From Streptomyces sp. NBC_00572 (GTDB taxonomy: Bacteria; Actinomycetota; Actinomycetes; Streptomycetales; Streptomycetaceae): a DNA stretch of 64,000 nucleotides. Made by a program: the position numbers and the translations under genes. Below the pieces are notes generated by a model. The model had not been told where the DNA came from. It was given only the letters and a program-made list of their open reading frames with translations, and made no database searches. Each line of letters opens with the position of its first letter. Position 1 is the stretch's first letter. The stretch spans positions 6,820,001 through 6,884,000 of the forward strand of contig NZ_JAPENX010000001.1 in assembly GCF_026341815.1 (NCBI RefSeq). The letters run 5' to 3'. This document shows, piece after piece, positions 45,187 to 53,822 of the stretch.

Positions 45187-45617
45187 TCGACCACGAGAGG
45201 ATCTCTCACCACCGGTCCGGCGAGCTCGACTGGCTCCTCGACGACCTCGTCATGCGGGTCCGGGAAGTCCGCCACACCGTCGTGCTCTCCAACGACGGAC
45301 TCGCCGTCGGGGCCTCCAACGGACTCAGCCGTGAGGACGCCGAGCATCTGGCCGCCATCGCCTCCGGCTTCAACAGCCTCGCCAAGGGCGCGGGTCGCCA
45401 GTTCCACACGGGCGGCGTCCGTCAGACCATGGTCGAGATGGACGACGGCTTCCTCTTCGTCGCCGCTGCGGGGGACGGCTCCTGCCTCGCCGTCCTCAGC
45501 TCGGTGAGCGCCGACATCGGCCTCATCGCCTACGAGATGGCCCGCCTCGTCAAGCGCGTCGGCGAGCACCTGCACACCCCGCCGCGGCTCACGGTGACCC
45601 CGCCGGCCGCCGGCTGA
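45183..45617 (+). CDS. cvnB: Conservon roadblock/LC7 protein CvnB
   Basis: The protein is 144 residues with the roadblock/LC7 fold: LDWLLDDLVMRVREVRHTV, LSNDGLAVGASNGLSREDAE, GVRQTMVEMDDGFLFVAAAG and GLIAYEMARLVKRVGEHL. In other systems such proteins regulate small GTPases, here most likely the CvnD product. It overlaps CvnA by four bases. A paralogue at 47253-47666 is very similar. Confidence 0.95.
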   Translation: MIDHERISHHRSGELDWLLDDLVMRVREVRHTVVLSNDGLAVGASNGLSREDAEHLAAIASGFNSLAKGAGRQFHTGGVRQTMVEMDDGFLFVAAAGDGSCLAVLSSVSADIGLIAYEMARLVKRVGEHLHTPPRLTVTPPAAG

Positions 45618-45630
45618 CCCGGAGACAGCC

Positions 45631-46047
45631 ATGAACGAGGACAGCACCGGCGGCGGCTCGCCCGCGCCGGGCAGTCAGTGGTACGACGCCGACGCCGGAC
45701 CGCTCGTACGCCCGTACGCGATGACGGGTGGCCGGACCAAGCCCGGGCCCAGCAACGTACGGTTCGACCTCATCGCCCTCGTCGTCGTGGACGACGACCC
45801 GCCCGGTCCGGCCGAGGAGTCCCTCCTCGGACCCGAGCACCGGTCCCTGCTCGCCCTGTGCCGGGCCGAGACGCAGTCGGTGGCCGAACTCTCCGCCGAC
45901 GCGGACCTGCCCGTCGGCGTCGTCCGGGTCCTCCTCGGCGACCTCCTGGAATCGGGCTTCGTACGCGTCAGCCGGCCCGTACCCCCCGCACAGCTCCCCG
46001 ACGAAAGAATCCTGAGGGAAGTAATCGATGGCCTACGAGCGCTCTGA
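45631..46047 (+). CDS. cvnC: Conservon DUF742 protein CvnC
   Basis: The protein is 138 residues. The DUF742 pattern runs from RPYAMTGGRTKPG to a winged-helix-like part (SVAELSADADLPVGVVRVLL and SGFVRVSRPVPPAQLPDE). DUF742 proteins are part of every conservon and may link kinase output to DNA or partners. It starts 13 bp after CvnB and overlaps the GTPase start by 20 bp. Confidence 0.93.
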   Translation: MNEDSTGGGSPAPGSQWYDADAGPLVRPYAMTGGRTKPGPSNVRFDLIALVVVDDDPPGPAEESLLGPEHRSLLALCRAETQSVAELSADADLPVGVVRVLLGDLLESGFVRVSRPVPPAQLPDERILREVIDGLRAL

Positions 46048-46645
46048 GAGCACCGGCGCGGACGACGGCGCGGACACCACCGCCCTCGCCCTGAAGATCC
46101 TGGTCGCCGGTGGATTCGGCGTGGGCAAGACCACCCTCGTCGGCGCGGTCAGCGAGATCCGGCCGCTCCGCACGGAGGAACAGCTCAGCCGTGCGGGGGA
46201 GTCGGTCGACGACACCGGGGGAGTGGACCAGAAGACCACCACGACCGTCGCCATGGACTTCGGCCGCATCACGATCCGCTCCGGGCTCTCCCTCTACCTC
46301 TTCGGGACACCCGGCCAGGACCGGTTCTGGTTCCTGTGGGACGAGCTGTCACAGGGCGCCCTGGGGGCCGTCGTCCTCGCCGACACACGGCGACTCGAGG
46401 ACTGCTTCCCGGCGGTCGACTACTTCGAGCACCGGAAGATCCCGTTCGTCGTCGCCGTCAACTGCTTCACGGGCGCGCGTACGTACGGAGCGGCCGACGT
46501 GTCCCGCGCGCTCGACCTGGACCGGGGCACGCCCGTCGTGCTGTGCGACGCGCGCGACCGCGACTCCGGGAAGGAGGTGCTCATCCGCCTGGTCGAGTAC
46601 GCCGGACGGATGCACACCGCCCGGCTCCTCGACACGGTCGGCTGA
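46028..46645 (+). CDS. cvnD: Conservon small GTPase CvnD
   Basis: The protein is 205 residues. The P-loop is VAGGFGVGKTTLVGAV near residue 30, switch regions follow with TTTVAMDFGRI and LFGTPGQDRFWFLWDELS (the DxxG-like G3), and the base-binding part is near VAVNCFTG, an NxxG-like variant of NKxD. Ras-like ATP/GTP-binding proteins of this kind close the conservon. It probably cycles under control of CvnB and the kinase at the membrane. Confidence 0.94.
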   Translation: MAYERSESTGADDGADTTALALKILVAGGFGVGKTTLVGAVSEIRPLRTEEQLSRAGESVDDTGGVDQKTTTTVAMDFGRITIRSGLSLYLFGTPGQDRFWFLWDELSQGALGAVVLADTRRLEDCFPAVDYFEHRKIPFVVAVNCFTGARTYGAADVSRALDLDRGTPVVLCDARDRDSGKEVLIRLVEYAGRMHTARLLDTVG

Positions 46646-46675
46646 GCCCGGTCCGCGACCCGGGCCGGACACCTC

Positions 46676-47101
46676 CTAGTCGGCCACGCCGGCCTGGGCG
46701 ACCACCTTGTGGATGCGTACCCGGACGAGGAGTTCGCCCGGGACCGCGTTGCGCTCCCCGAACTCGTCCGCCCGGTCCTCGCCCATGTAGCGGGCGCCGA
46801 TGCGACCGGCCCAGTGCCGCAACTCCTCCAGGTCCTCGCTGAGTTCGGCGCGTCCGCTGAGCGAGACGAAGGCGAAGGGCGGGGTGTCGTCGTCGACGCA
46901 CAGGGAGACGCGTCCGTCGCGGGCGAGGTTGCGTCCCTTCACCGTGTCCTTGCCCGTGTTGAACACGAACTCGTCCCCGTCGAGCAGGAACCAGACCGGT
47001 ACGACGTGCGGACTGCCGTCGTCGCGCACGGTCGCAAGCTTGCCGGTACGGGTTCCCTCGGACACGAAGGTCCGCCACTGAGCGTCGGTCATCCTCGTCA
47101 T
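46676..47101 (-). CDS. Pyridoxamine 5'-phosphate oxidase-like (FMN/F420-binding) protein
   Basis: The protein is 141 residues from the ATG at 47101. The split-barrel pattern reads GTRTGKLATVRDDGSPHVVP, VWFLLDGDEFVFNTGKDTVK and RNLARDGRVSLCVDD. The RTGKLATVRDDG start is characteristic of actinobacterial PPOX proteins that reduce substrates with F420 or FMN. The cofactor cannot be told from sequence alone. It lies on the opposite strand between the conservon and a second roadblock gene. Confidence 0.85.
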   Translation of the reverse strand: MTRMTDAQWRTFVSEGTRTGKLATVRDDGSPHVVPVWFLLDGDEFVFNTGKDTVKGRNLARDGRVSLCVDDDTPPFAFVSLSGRAELSEDLEELRHWAGRIGARYMGEDRADEFGERNAVPGELLVRVRIHKVVAQAGVAD

Positions 47102-47252
47102 GCCCCCATCCTGCGGCACGCGCGGGCGTGGTGCAGTGCTTGCCCTGTTCACGACAGTGCGTAAGGCTTGCGGCGATACGGCGGACCACTGCGGCCCCGA
47201 GACGACGGGAATCCCGGTCGACGGGACGCACCACCCAGGGGGAGGACCACTG

Positions 47253-47666
47253 ATGGCGTTGGACAAGGGACTGGACTGGCTTCTCGACGACCTGACTCAG
47301 CGGGTCGGATTCATACGGCACGCGCTCGTGCTGTCGAACGACGGCCTGGTGACGGGTGCGAGCAGTGGACTCGCACGTGAGGACGCCGAGCACCTGGCAG
47401 CCGTCTCGTCAGGCCTGCACAGCCTGGCCCGGGGCTCGGGCCGGCACTTCAGGGCGGGCAGGGCACGGCAGACGATGGTCGAGTTCGACGAGGCGCTGCT
47501 CTTCGTGACGGCGGCGGGCGAGGGCAGCTGCCTGTGCGTCCTGAGCGCGGCGGAAGCGGATGTCGGCCAGGTGGCGTACGAGATGACGCTGCTGGTCAAC
47601 CGCGTCGGCGAGCACCTCGGTGTGGCAGCCCGGCAGCCGGGGCTCCCGGGCGGCGGCGTGCTCTGA
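47253..47666 (+). CDS. Second roadblock/LC7 protein (CvnB paralogue)
   Basis: The protein is 137 residues from an ATG behind gggggagga. It follows CvnB almost position by position: LDWLLDDLTQRVGFIRHALV, LSNDGLVTGASSGLAREDAE, and RQTMVEFDEALLFVTAAGEG. It has no conservon partners next to it; only the PPOX gene separates it from the full set. It may regulate the same GTPase or another one. Confidence 0.92.
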   Translation: MALDKGLDWLLDDLTQRVGFIRHALVLSNDGLVTGASSGLAREDAEHLAAVSSGLHSLARGSGRHFRAGRARQTMVEFDEALLFVTAAGEGSCLCVLSAAEADVGQVAYEMTLLVNRVGEHLGVAARQPGLPGGGVL

Positions 47667-47688
47667 CGCTCCGGCTGTCGACGCATCC

Positions 47689-47720
47689 GTCTGCCTGTCT
47701 GCCTGTCTGCCTGTCCGCCT
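47689..47720. repeat. Octanucleotide tandem repeat
   Basis: gtctgcct occurs three times in a row from 47689, then gtccgcct completes a fourth unit. It lies just upstream of the DnaA-box pair in the same leader. Confidence 0.85.
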
Positions 47721-47746
47721 GTACGTCGGCCTGTCGTGCTGAGGTG

Positions 47747-47769
47747 TTGTCCACAGGCGGTTGTCCACA
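47747..47769 (+). promoter_or_regulatory. Two tandem DnaA boxes
   Basis: ttgtccaca at 47747-47755 and again at 47761-47769, same orientation, 14 bp start to start. This is the preferred Streptomyces DnaA box. They lie about 100 bp upstream of the DUF6397 gene. Confidence 0.75.
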
Positions 47770-47868
47770 GGTCGTGCGAGGTTCGTCACTCTGCGTTACG
47801 TTCTCGGTGGTGGGTCGGAGCGATCCGCGACACGGAGAGAACACGGACGTACGGGGGAGGGCCACGGG

Positions 47869-49098
47869 ATGACGGTGGACGAAGGGGCGCGCACGGTGAC
47901 ACCGGGACGGGCCGCGCAGGAACTGGAACTGGGGCGCGACGAGTTCCGGCTCGCGGTCCAGCTCGGCCTGGTGAGGACGGTGCCGGTGGGAGAGGGCGGA
48001 CGACGGCGGGTCGAGCGGTGCGAGCTCGACCGCCTCAGGGCCGCGCCCGACTTTCCCGCCGGCCTGCGGGAACGGGTGCACGCGATCGGCACCGGGGAGG
48101 CCGCGGCGCTCCTGGAGATCACGCAGGAGCGCTTCACCCGGCTGGCCCGGGCGGGCTACCTCAGTCCCGTCCGGTTCTCCCTGAACCGCTACCGGGCGGT
48201 GGTGTGGACGTATCTCGCGGAAGAGGTCGCCGAGTTCGGCCTCACCTGCCCCGCGCTGCTCACCGGGCGACTGCCCATGGAACTGCGCGAGCGCCTCGCC
48301 GCGCACGAGGACCTGCGGCCGAGGAACTGGCGGGCGAGGCGGCTCGGCGTGCTGCTCCGCGCCACGGAGGACCCTTGGGCGCGGGCCGCCGCCATCGCCT
48401 CGCTGCTCGACCCGGTCCAGGTGGCCGAGGTCGTCGACGACCCGTACGAGCGCACCCACCTAGACCGGCTGCGTCCGCCGCCGCCTCCGGGAATGCCGCT
48501 GCAGGCAGCGGCGCGGGACATCGCCGAGCGGCTCACACGGGCCGACGACCCGGACGAGATCCTCTGGCACCGGATGAGCCTGGCTCTGGCCCTGGACGAG
48601 GCGCGCGCCGAGCAGCCCGCGCCGTATCCCGGGGATTCGGGATGGGTCGGGGGATGGTCCGGCGTGAGGGTCCCCGGGCCGCCGGCTCGACCGCCGGTGC
48701 TGACCATGGCCCCCGTACCGTCCGTGCCGACCGTCCCACGCGTGCCTTCCGAGCGGCACGCGCAGGTGGTGCCGCTCGGGGCCGCGGTGTCGTGGGGTCG
48801 GCAGGCGGTTCCGCCGCCGCCTCGGCCCGCGACGCCACCGGCGGTGCCGACACCGCTATCGCTTCCTCTTGTTCCGGAGGTGCCGACACCGCCTTCGGTG
48901 CCGACACCGCCTTCGGTTCCGACACCACCGTCGCTGCCGCTGCCGGTGCCGGTGTCGGTGCCGGTGAGGCGGTCGGCGGTGACCGATCATCCACCGGGCC
49001 GTTCGGCCCGCACCAGGCTGCTTGACCGGCTGCGACGCAGGAGGGTGGCCGACGGCGGACGGTCCGCCGGACGGCGGCGCCCGGTGTCCTGGCCCTGA
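47869..49098 (+). CDS. DUF6397 family protein
   Basis: The protein is 409 residues from the ATG at 47869. The first 250 residues are two HTH-like modules, RTVTPGRAAQELELGRDEFR and TGEAAALLEITQERFTRLAR, which have the MerR/excisionase shape, followed by helices around EEVAEFGLTCPALLTG. The family is restricted to actinobacteria and has no known role. The C-terminal 130 residues are a Pro-rich tail with VPTPPS repeats. Two DnaA boxes in the leader suggest its expression follows chromosome replication. Confidence 0.75.
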   Translation: MTVDEGARTVTPGRAAQELELGRDEFRLAVQLGLVRTVPVGEGGRRRVERCELDRLRAAPDFPAGLRERVHAIGTGEAAALLEITQERFTRLARAGYLSPVRFSLNRYRAVVWTYLAEEVAEFGLTCPALLTGRLPMELRERLAAHEDLRPRNWRARRLGVLLRATEDPWARAAAIASLLDPVQVAEVVDDPYERTHLDRLRPPPPPGMPLQAAARDIAERLTRADDPDEILWHRMSLALALDEARAEQPAPYPGDSGWVGGWSGVRVPGPPARPPVLTMAPVPSVPTVPRVPSERHAQVVPLGAAVSWGRQAVPPPPRPATPPAVPTPLSLPLVPEVPTPPSVPTPPSVPTPPSLPLPVPVSVPVRRSAVTDHPPGRSARTRLLDRLRRRRVADGGRSAGRRRPVSWP

Positions 49099-49143
49099 CG
49101 GTGTCGGCGTGCGGCGTGGGCGGGGTGTGGGGAGGATGGGCCC

Positions 49144-50691
49144 ATGCTGCTCGCCCGTGTCGCGGAGGTGTCCCGGGAGGTCGCTGCGGCCTCCGCGCGC
49201 TCGCGCAAGATCGGTCTGCTCGCCGGGCTGTTCGTGGAGGCCGAGCCCGAGGAGAGTCCCCTCGTCATCGCGTACCTCTCAGGCCGGCTTCCGCAGGGAC
49301 GGATCGGGGTCGGCTGGAGCGTCCTCAAGGAGGTGGCTCCGCCCGCGGTGCCTCCCGCCGAGCGGCCGGGCCTCACGCTCGGGCGGGTCGACGAGGCGAT
49401 GACGGAGCTCGCGGCGGTTTCCGGAGCGGGCGCTCGCGCCGAGCGGACCCGGCTGCTCCACGACCTGTTCGCCGCAGCCACCGACGACGAACAACATCTC
49501 CTGTTGCGGCTGCTCACCGGGGAGGTGCGCCAGGGAGCCCTCGACGCCATCGCCCTGGAAGGCGTCGCCCAGGCCGCCACCGTGCCCGCCGCGGAGCTGC
49601 GGCGGGCCGTGATGCTCGAAGGCTCGCTGCCCCCGGTCGCGCAGGCGGTGCTCGCCGAGGGCGCGACCGCGCTCGGCCGGTTCACCCTGCGGGTCGGCAA
49701 CCCCGTACAGCCCATGTTGGCGCACACCGCCGGCTCCGTCACCGAGGCGATCACCGCCCTCGGGCCCTGTGTCGTCGAGGAGAAACTCGACGGCATCCGC
49801 ATCCAGGTCCACCGGCGCGGCGACGACGTCCACGTCCACACCCGGTCGCTCGACGAGATCACCGACCGGCTTCCCGAAGTGGTCGCGACCGCCCGCGCCG
49901 TGCGGGCCGACGCGTTCATCCTGGACGGCGAGGTGATCGCGCTCGACCCCGGCACCGGACGGCCGGTGTCCTTCCAGGCCATCGCCTCCCGGGTCGGCTC
50001 ACGCGCCGACGTGGCCGGCGCGCACGCCACCCTTCCCCTCGCACCCGTGTTCTTCGACGTCCTCGCGGTCGGCGGCGAGGGCTTGATCGACCGGCCGGGG
50101 CGTGACCGGCACGAGGTCCTCGCCCGGCTGCTCCCCGAGTCCCATCGGGTCCGGCGCCTCGTCGTGACCGATCCCGCCGACCCCGCGCAGGTCGAGGCGG
50201 CCGAGCGGTTCTACGCCGACACGCTGTCCCGTGGGCACGAAGGCGTCCTGGTCAAGGCGTTGGACGCGCCGTACGTGGCCGGCCGCAGGGGGCGCACATG
50301 GCTGAAGGTGAAGCCCGTCCACACCGTCGACCTCGTCGTCCTCGCCGTGGAGCGGGGCCACGGGCGCAGGACCGGGCTCCTCTCCAACCTGCATCTCGGC
50401 GCGCGCACCGCGGACGGCGGCTTCGCCATGCTCGGCAAGACCTTCAAGGGACTCACCGACGACATGCTGCGCTGGCAGACCGAGCGGCTCGGGGAACTCG
50501 CCGTGGAGGACGACGGGTTCACCGTACGGGTGCGGCCCGAACTCGTCGTCGAGATCGCCTACGACGGACTGCAGAGATCGACGCGCTACCCGGCGGGTGT
50601 CACCCTCCGCTTCGCCCGCGTCCTGCGCCACCGTCCCGACAAGTCCGCCGCCGAGGCCGACACCGTCGAGGGGATCGTCGGGCGACGATGA
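49144..50691 (+). CDS. ligB: ATP-dependent DNA ligase (LigB type)
   Basis: The protein is 515 residues. The N-terminal helical ligase domain (MLLARVAEVSREVAAASARS) leads to the nucleotidyl-transferase: motif I EEKLDGIRIQVHRRG with the adenylated Lys at 214, motif III FFDVLAVGGEGLIDRP, motif IV EGVLVKALDAPY and motif V TWLKVKPVHTVDLVVLA. The OB domain closes it. The length and order match mycobacterial LigB rather than the shorter NHEJ ligases. It seals nicks with ATP, as a repair backup to NAD-dependent LigA. Confidence 0.93.
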   Translation: MLLARVAEVSREVAAASARSRKIGLLAGLFVEAEPEESPLVIAYLSGRLPQGRIGVGWSVLKEVAPPAVPPAERPGLTLGRVDEAMTELAAVSGAGARAERTRLLHDLFAAATDDEQHLLLRLLTGEVRQGALDAIALEGVAQAATVPAAELRRAVMLEGSLPPVAQAVLAEGATALGRFTLRVGNPVQPMLAHTAGSVTEAITALGPCVVEEKLDGIRIQVHRRGDDVHVHTRSLDEITDRLPEVVATARAVRADAFILDGEVIALDPGTGRPVSFQAIASRVGSRADVAGAHATLPLAPVFFDVLAVGGEGLIDRPGRDRHEVLARLLPESHRVRRLVVTDPADPAQVEAAERFYADTLSRGHEGVLVKALDAPYVAGRRGRTWLKVKPVHTVDLVVLAVERGHGRRTGLLSNLHLGARTADGGFAMLGKTFKGLTDDMLRWQTERLGELAVEDDGFTVRVRPELVVEIAYDGLQRSTRYPAGVTLRFARVLRHRPDKSAAEADTVEGIVGRR

Positions 50692-50808
50692 GCGGACGAC
50701 GACGGACCTCGCGGGACGGCGCTCCGCGAGGGATGCTGGAGACGTGGCACGACGAGCGCCGGTACGACGTGCGTGGGGTGCCACCAGCGACCGGCGGGCC
50801 GCGAGGAG

Positions 50809-51186
50809 ATGAGCGACGTGTACGACTTGCACATCGACACCGACGTGACCGTGCAGCTCAATGACTGCAGCCGGGAAGACGCGCAGGCCGTCTTCGGCGT
50901 CCTCGACGGTGTCTACCAGCTGGAGGACATGGAGACCCCGAGCCCCCAGGCGACCACGGGACCTTCCCCCACCGTCTGGACGGCCACCTTCGACACGGCC
51001 GGCGGACGCCACCAGGAGGTACGGCCCACCCATCTGACCTCTCCGGTCGGCGCCACGCTCAGCGGCGGCTACCACGCCGTCGACGAGGTCGAGAAGGTGC
51101 TGGCCGTCGGCTTCGACATCCAATCCCTGCAGTCCGTCTCCGGTGACCAGGAGACCGAGGCCCGACTGCTGCTCGCCTCCCGCTGA
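50809..51186 (+). CDS. Small conserved hypothetical protein
   Basis: The protein is 125 residues (MSDVYDLHIDTDVTVQLND). It is acidic, with strands such as TVWTATFDTA and a helix DEVEKVLAVGFDIQSLQSV. A gaggag lies directly before the ATG, closer than normal, so a start a few codons downstream or upstream is possible. The gene sits between the ligase and deacetylase genes on the same strand. Function unknown. Confidence 0.6.
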   Translation: MSDVYDLHIDTDVTVQLNDCSREDAQAVFGVLDGVYQLEDMETPSPQATTGPSPTVWTATFDTAGGRHQEVRPTHLTSPVGATLSGGYHAVDEVEKVLAVGFDIQSLQSVSGDQETEARLLLASR

Positions 51187-51240
51187 GCCGGAGGCGTGAA
51201 CTCCCCGGACGGAGCGGACGGGCGCCGTCCGGGGTTCACG

Positions 51241-51340
51241 TGTGCCCGCCTGCCCGTAAGACCCGCCCGCCCGTAAGACCTACCTGCCTGAAAGGCCCAC
51301 CTGTCTGAAGGCCCAGCTGTCTGAGCCCCGCCGTCTGGAA
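51241..51340. repeat. Degenerate short tandem repeats
   Basis: About 100 bp downstream of the hypothetical gene repeat the pattern cgcccgtaagacc, then acctgtctgaaggcccagctgt-like units of about 15 bp with many changes. It resembles an old minisatellite. Confidence 0.5.
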
Positions 51341-51460
51341 GACCCCGCCCGCATCCCCGGTATACACCGTGTGTAGAGTGCTTCGTCGGCCGTGAGTGCT
51401 GCCCTGACCAGGCGGTTTCCGGCCGAACCGAAGACATTTCCGGGGAAAGCGGGTTCCACC

Positions 51461-52246
51461 ATGTTCCGATTCAGGCTGGGCCGACGCGGAGGGAAGGCCA
51501 CAGTCCTGCTGGCCGCGGCGTCGCTGATGCTGACGCTCGGCGGCTGCGGAGTCGACACCGTCACTCCGCAGGACGCCCGAGGGGAGGGCGGGACGGACGA
51601 CAAGGCGGGCGCCACGGCTCGTCGCGTCGACTGCGACAAGGTCAAGTGCATCGCGCTCACCTTCGACGCGGGCCCGGGCAAGGACACCCCCCGGCTCCTC
51701 GACACCCTCAAGGAGAAGCAGGTCCCCGCGACCTTCTTCCTGCTCGGCAGCAAGCACGTCGACCGCTACCCGAAGGTGGTCAAGCGAATAGCCGACGAGG
51801 GTCACGAGGTCGCCAACCACACCTGGACCCATCGGATCCTCACCGATCTCGACGAGGCGGAGGTCCGCGACGAGCTGTCCCGCACCCAGGACGCCGTCGA
51901 GAAGATCACCGGCCGCAAGCCCACCCTGATGCGCCCGCCGCAGGGTCGCACCGACGGGGCGGTGTCCGACGTCAGCCGGGAACTCGGGCTCGCCCAGATC
52001 CTGTGGAGCGTCACCGCCAAGGACTACTCCACCACCGACTCCGCCCTCATACGGCAGCGCGTGCTGGAGCAGGCGCACGAGGACGGGATCATCCTGCTCC
52101 ACGACATCTACGACGGCACGGTTCCGGCCGTTCCCTCCATCATCGACGAGCTCAAGCGGCGCGGCTTCACCTTCGTGACCGTGCCGGAGCTCCTCGCCCC
52201 CGGGAAGGCCGAGCCGGGCTCCGTCTACCGCCCCGAGAAGGACTGA
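51461..52246 (+). CDS. Lipoprotein polysaccharide deacetylase (NodB family)
   Basis: The protein is 261 residues from an ATG at 51461. The signal ends in a lipobox (LTLGGC), placing it on the outer face. The NodB domain is complete: KCIALTFDAGPGKDTP (first motif, the usual DDG here reads DAG), EVANHTWTHRILTDL (motif 2, HxxxH metal site), LMRPPQGRTDGAV (motif 3), and IILLHDIYDGTV (motif 5). It removes N-acetyl groups from peptidoglycan or another polymer. The DAG change keeps the first Asp and loses the second. Confidence 0.9.
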   Translation: MFRFRLGRRGGKATVLLAAASLMLTLGGCGVDTVTPQDARGEGGTDDKAGATARRVDCDKVKCIALTFDAGPGKDTPRLLDTLKEKQVPATFFLLGSKHVDRYPKVVKRIADEGHEVANHTWTHRILTDLDEAEVRDELSRTQDAVEKITGRKPTLMRPPQGRTDGAVSDVSRELGLAQILWSVTAKDYSTTDSALIRQRVLEQAHEDGIILLHDIYDGTVPAVPSIIDELKRRGFTFVTVPELLAPGKAEPGSVYRPEKD

Positions 52247-52623
52247 CGAGACCTGTCGAAAACGGGTGAGGTGACTCACATCGCCCACACGGGAATGCTT
52301 GGAACATTCGGGGATGGTTTACCGTTCCTACGTATGTGACTGCGAAGGGGCCCGGTCCCCAAGGTCCCCCCCTGAGGTGACCGCCTTTCGCGTCACGGCG
52401 ATCGGCCCCGGTTGGAATCCCCCGTCCAACCGGGGCTCTGTCGTTCTCGGTCACTCTTCCGCACGGCACAGCGACGGCGCCCGAGAGGCGCGCACCCCGG
52501 CGCGTTCGACCCGTTCGAGTGAGCTCCGGCATGGTGGCTCCGCACTCGGGCAGTGATCATCCCGAGTCGCCGAGTCGATCACTCGTCGGCCGCTCCCACC
52601 AGGGACGATCGAAGGGGGACCCC
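52247..52623. other. Intergenic region with hairpin and possible promoter
   Basis: These 377 bp have no supported protein gene. A perfect 11-bp stem, ccccggttgga (52406-52416) with tccaaccgggg (52425-52435), is followed by ctctgtcgttctc and looks like a terminator. Upstream, cttggaacattcggggatgg then taccgttcctacg could be a promoter, so a short transcript between them is possible. The lipoprotein ribosome site is at the right end. Confidence 0.45.
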
Positions 52624-53346
52624 ATGCTCTGTACCACCGCGCGCGCCCGCCGCACCCGCCGTGCCTTCCTGGCCGCGGCCGCCGCACTTCTGCTGTCCGG
52701 CTGCACCGCCGTCGGGCCCGGAGCGTCCGTGTCCCCCGGCGTTCCCTCCGGCAAGGCGGCTCAGGACGCGCTCCTCACGGCCGCCGAGCACCGGCTCGTC
52801 GTGGACTGCCTCAACGGCCAGGGACTCTCGCTGACGTCCAGGCCCCGCGCCCCGGACGAGGAGCGGACGCTCCAGGCGGCGCTCTTCGGCGCCGGTCCCC
52901 GGGAACTCTCCGTCACCCTCGCCACGGGCGCCACCGTCACCGCCCACGAGGACGGCTGCCTCGCCGGTGCCAGACAGCGGCTCTATGGCGACCAGCGCAG
53001 CTGGTTCCGGGCCCAGGTCGTCGTCGACAACCTCCGGGCCGAGGCCCAGGCCCGGATGCGCGCCGACCCCACCCATCGCGCGGCACTCGCCCGATGGACC
53101 CGGTGCGTGACCCCACCGGGCAGCCCCCGCCCCGACCGTCCCGATCCGGCGGTCGCCACCCGCTGCTCCCGCGAGAGCGGACTCGACGAGGTCCGCGCCC
53201 GGCTGGAGGCGGCCGAGCTGGTCACGGTGCGTGCCCTGCGCCGGGGCGAGCTCACCACGTACCGGCAGCTGCGCGACCGCGCACTGCGGCGGGCAGTCGA
53301 ACTGCCCGCGCCCACCCACCCGCAGAAAGGCACCACCCTCTCGTGA
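52624..53346 (+). CDS. Secreted lipoprotein of unknown function
   Basis: The protein is 240 residues from the ATG at 52624, preceded by gaaggggga. The twin-Arg-rich signal RARRTRRAFLAAAAALLLSG ends in the lipobox LSGC. The mature part is charged and helical with several Cys (DCLNGQG, DGCLAGARQ, RCVTPPG, TRCSRESG) that could form disulfides. The Arg-Arg run raises the chance of Tat export. Its stop overlaps the next gene (GTGA). Confidence 0.7.
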   Translation: MLCTTARARRTRRAFLAAAAALLLSGCTAVGPGASVSPGVPSGKAAQDALLTAAEHRLVVDCLNGQGLSLTSRPRAPDEERTLQAALFGAGPRELSVTLATGATVTAHEDGCLAGARQRLYGDQRSWFRAQVVVDNLRAEAQARMRADPTHRAALARWTRCVTPPGSPRPDRPDPAVATRCSRESGLDEVRARLEAAELVTVRALRRGELTTYRQLRDRALRRAVELPAPTHPQKGTTLS

Positions 53347-53714
53347 AGCGACTTCTCGTCACCACCGCCGCGGCCCTGTTCGCCGCCACCGCCGGCCTCG
53401 GCCTCGCCACCTCCGCCGTGGCGGCCGAATGCCCCAGTGGTGAGTTCTGCGTCTGGCAGGACTCCAACTTCGGTGGCCAGCGCGCCAACTGGAGCGGCGA
53501 TGACGGCTGGTGGGAGAGCTGGATCTCCGACACCGACTCCTCCTGGGCCAACCACGGCATCTCGGGACCCGGCATCAAGGACCACGTCAAGGTCTACGAG
53601 AGCGCCTGGCAGGGCGGCAGCATGACCATCTGTCTCGCCCCGGGCCAGGAGGTCGGCTACAACGGCGCGGCGAACGACCGCGGTGACTCCCACATCTGGT
53701 CCATGGGCTGCTGA
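53343..53714 (+). CDS. Secreted peptidase inhibitor family I36 protein
   Basis: The protein is 123 residues from a GTG at 53343 coupled to the upstream lipoprotein stop. A signal peptide (TTAAALFAATAGLGLATSAVA) precedes a mature beta/gamma-crystallin-like domain: CPSGEFCVWQDSNFGG, then WANHGISGPGIKDHVKVYES and SMTICLAPGQEVGYNG. The GEFCVWQDSNFGG start is the I36/SMI signature. It inhibits metalloproteases in the type member. Four Cys remain outside the signal. Confidence 0.85.
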   Translation: MKRLLVTTAAALFAATAGLGLATSAVAAECPSGEFCVWQDSNFGGQRANWSGDDGWWESWISDTDSSWANHGISGPGIKDHVKVYESAWQGGSMTICLAPGQEVGYNGAANDRGDSHIWSMGC

Positions 53715-53822
53715 CCCACGGCACGCCCATCCCTCACTTCACGCGCCGCGGCCTTTCCGCCCTCCGGCCGTCGTCTGCCCTCCGCCCGTCCTTTGTGCTC
53801 CGCCGGGCCGGGTCGACCCCGC

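Noticed and set aside
48840..48990. Pro-rich VPTPPS repeats as a possible separate element
   Set aside because: They are in frame with the DUF6397 gene and form its tail.
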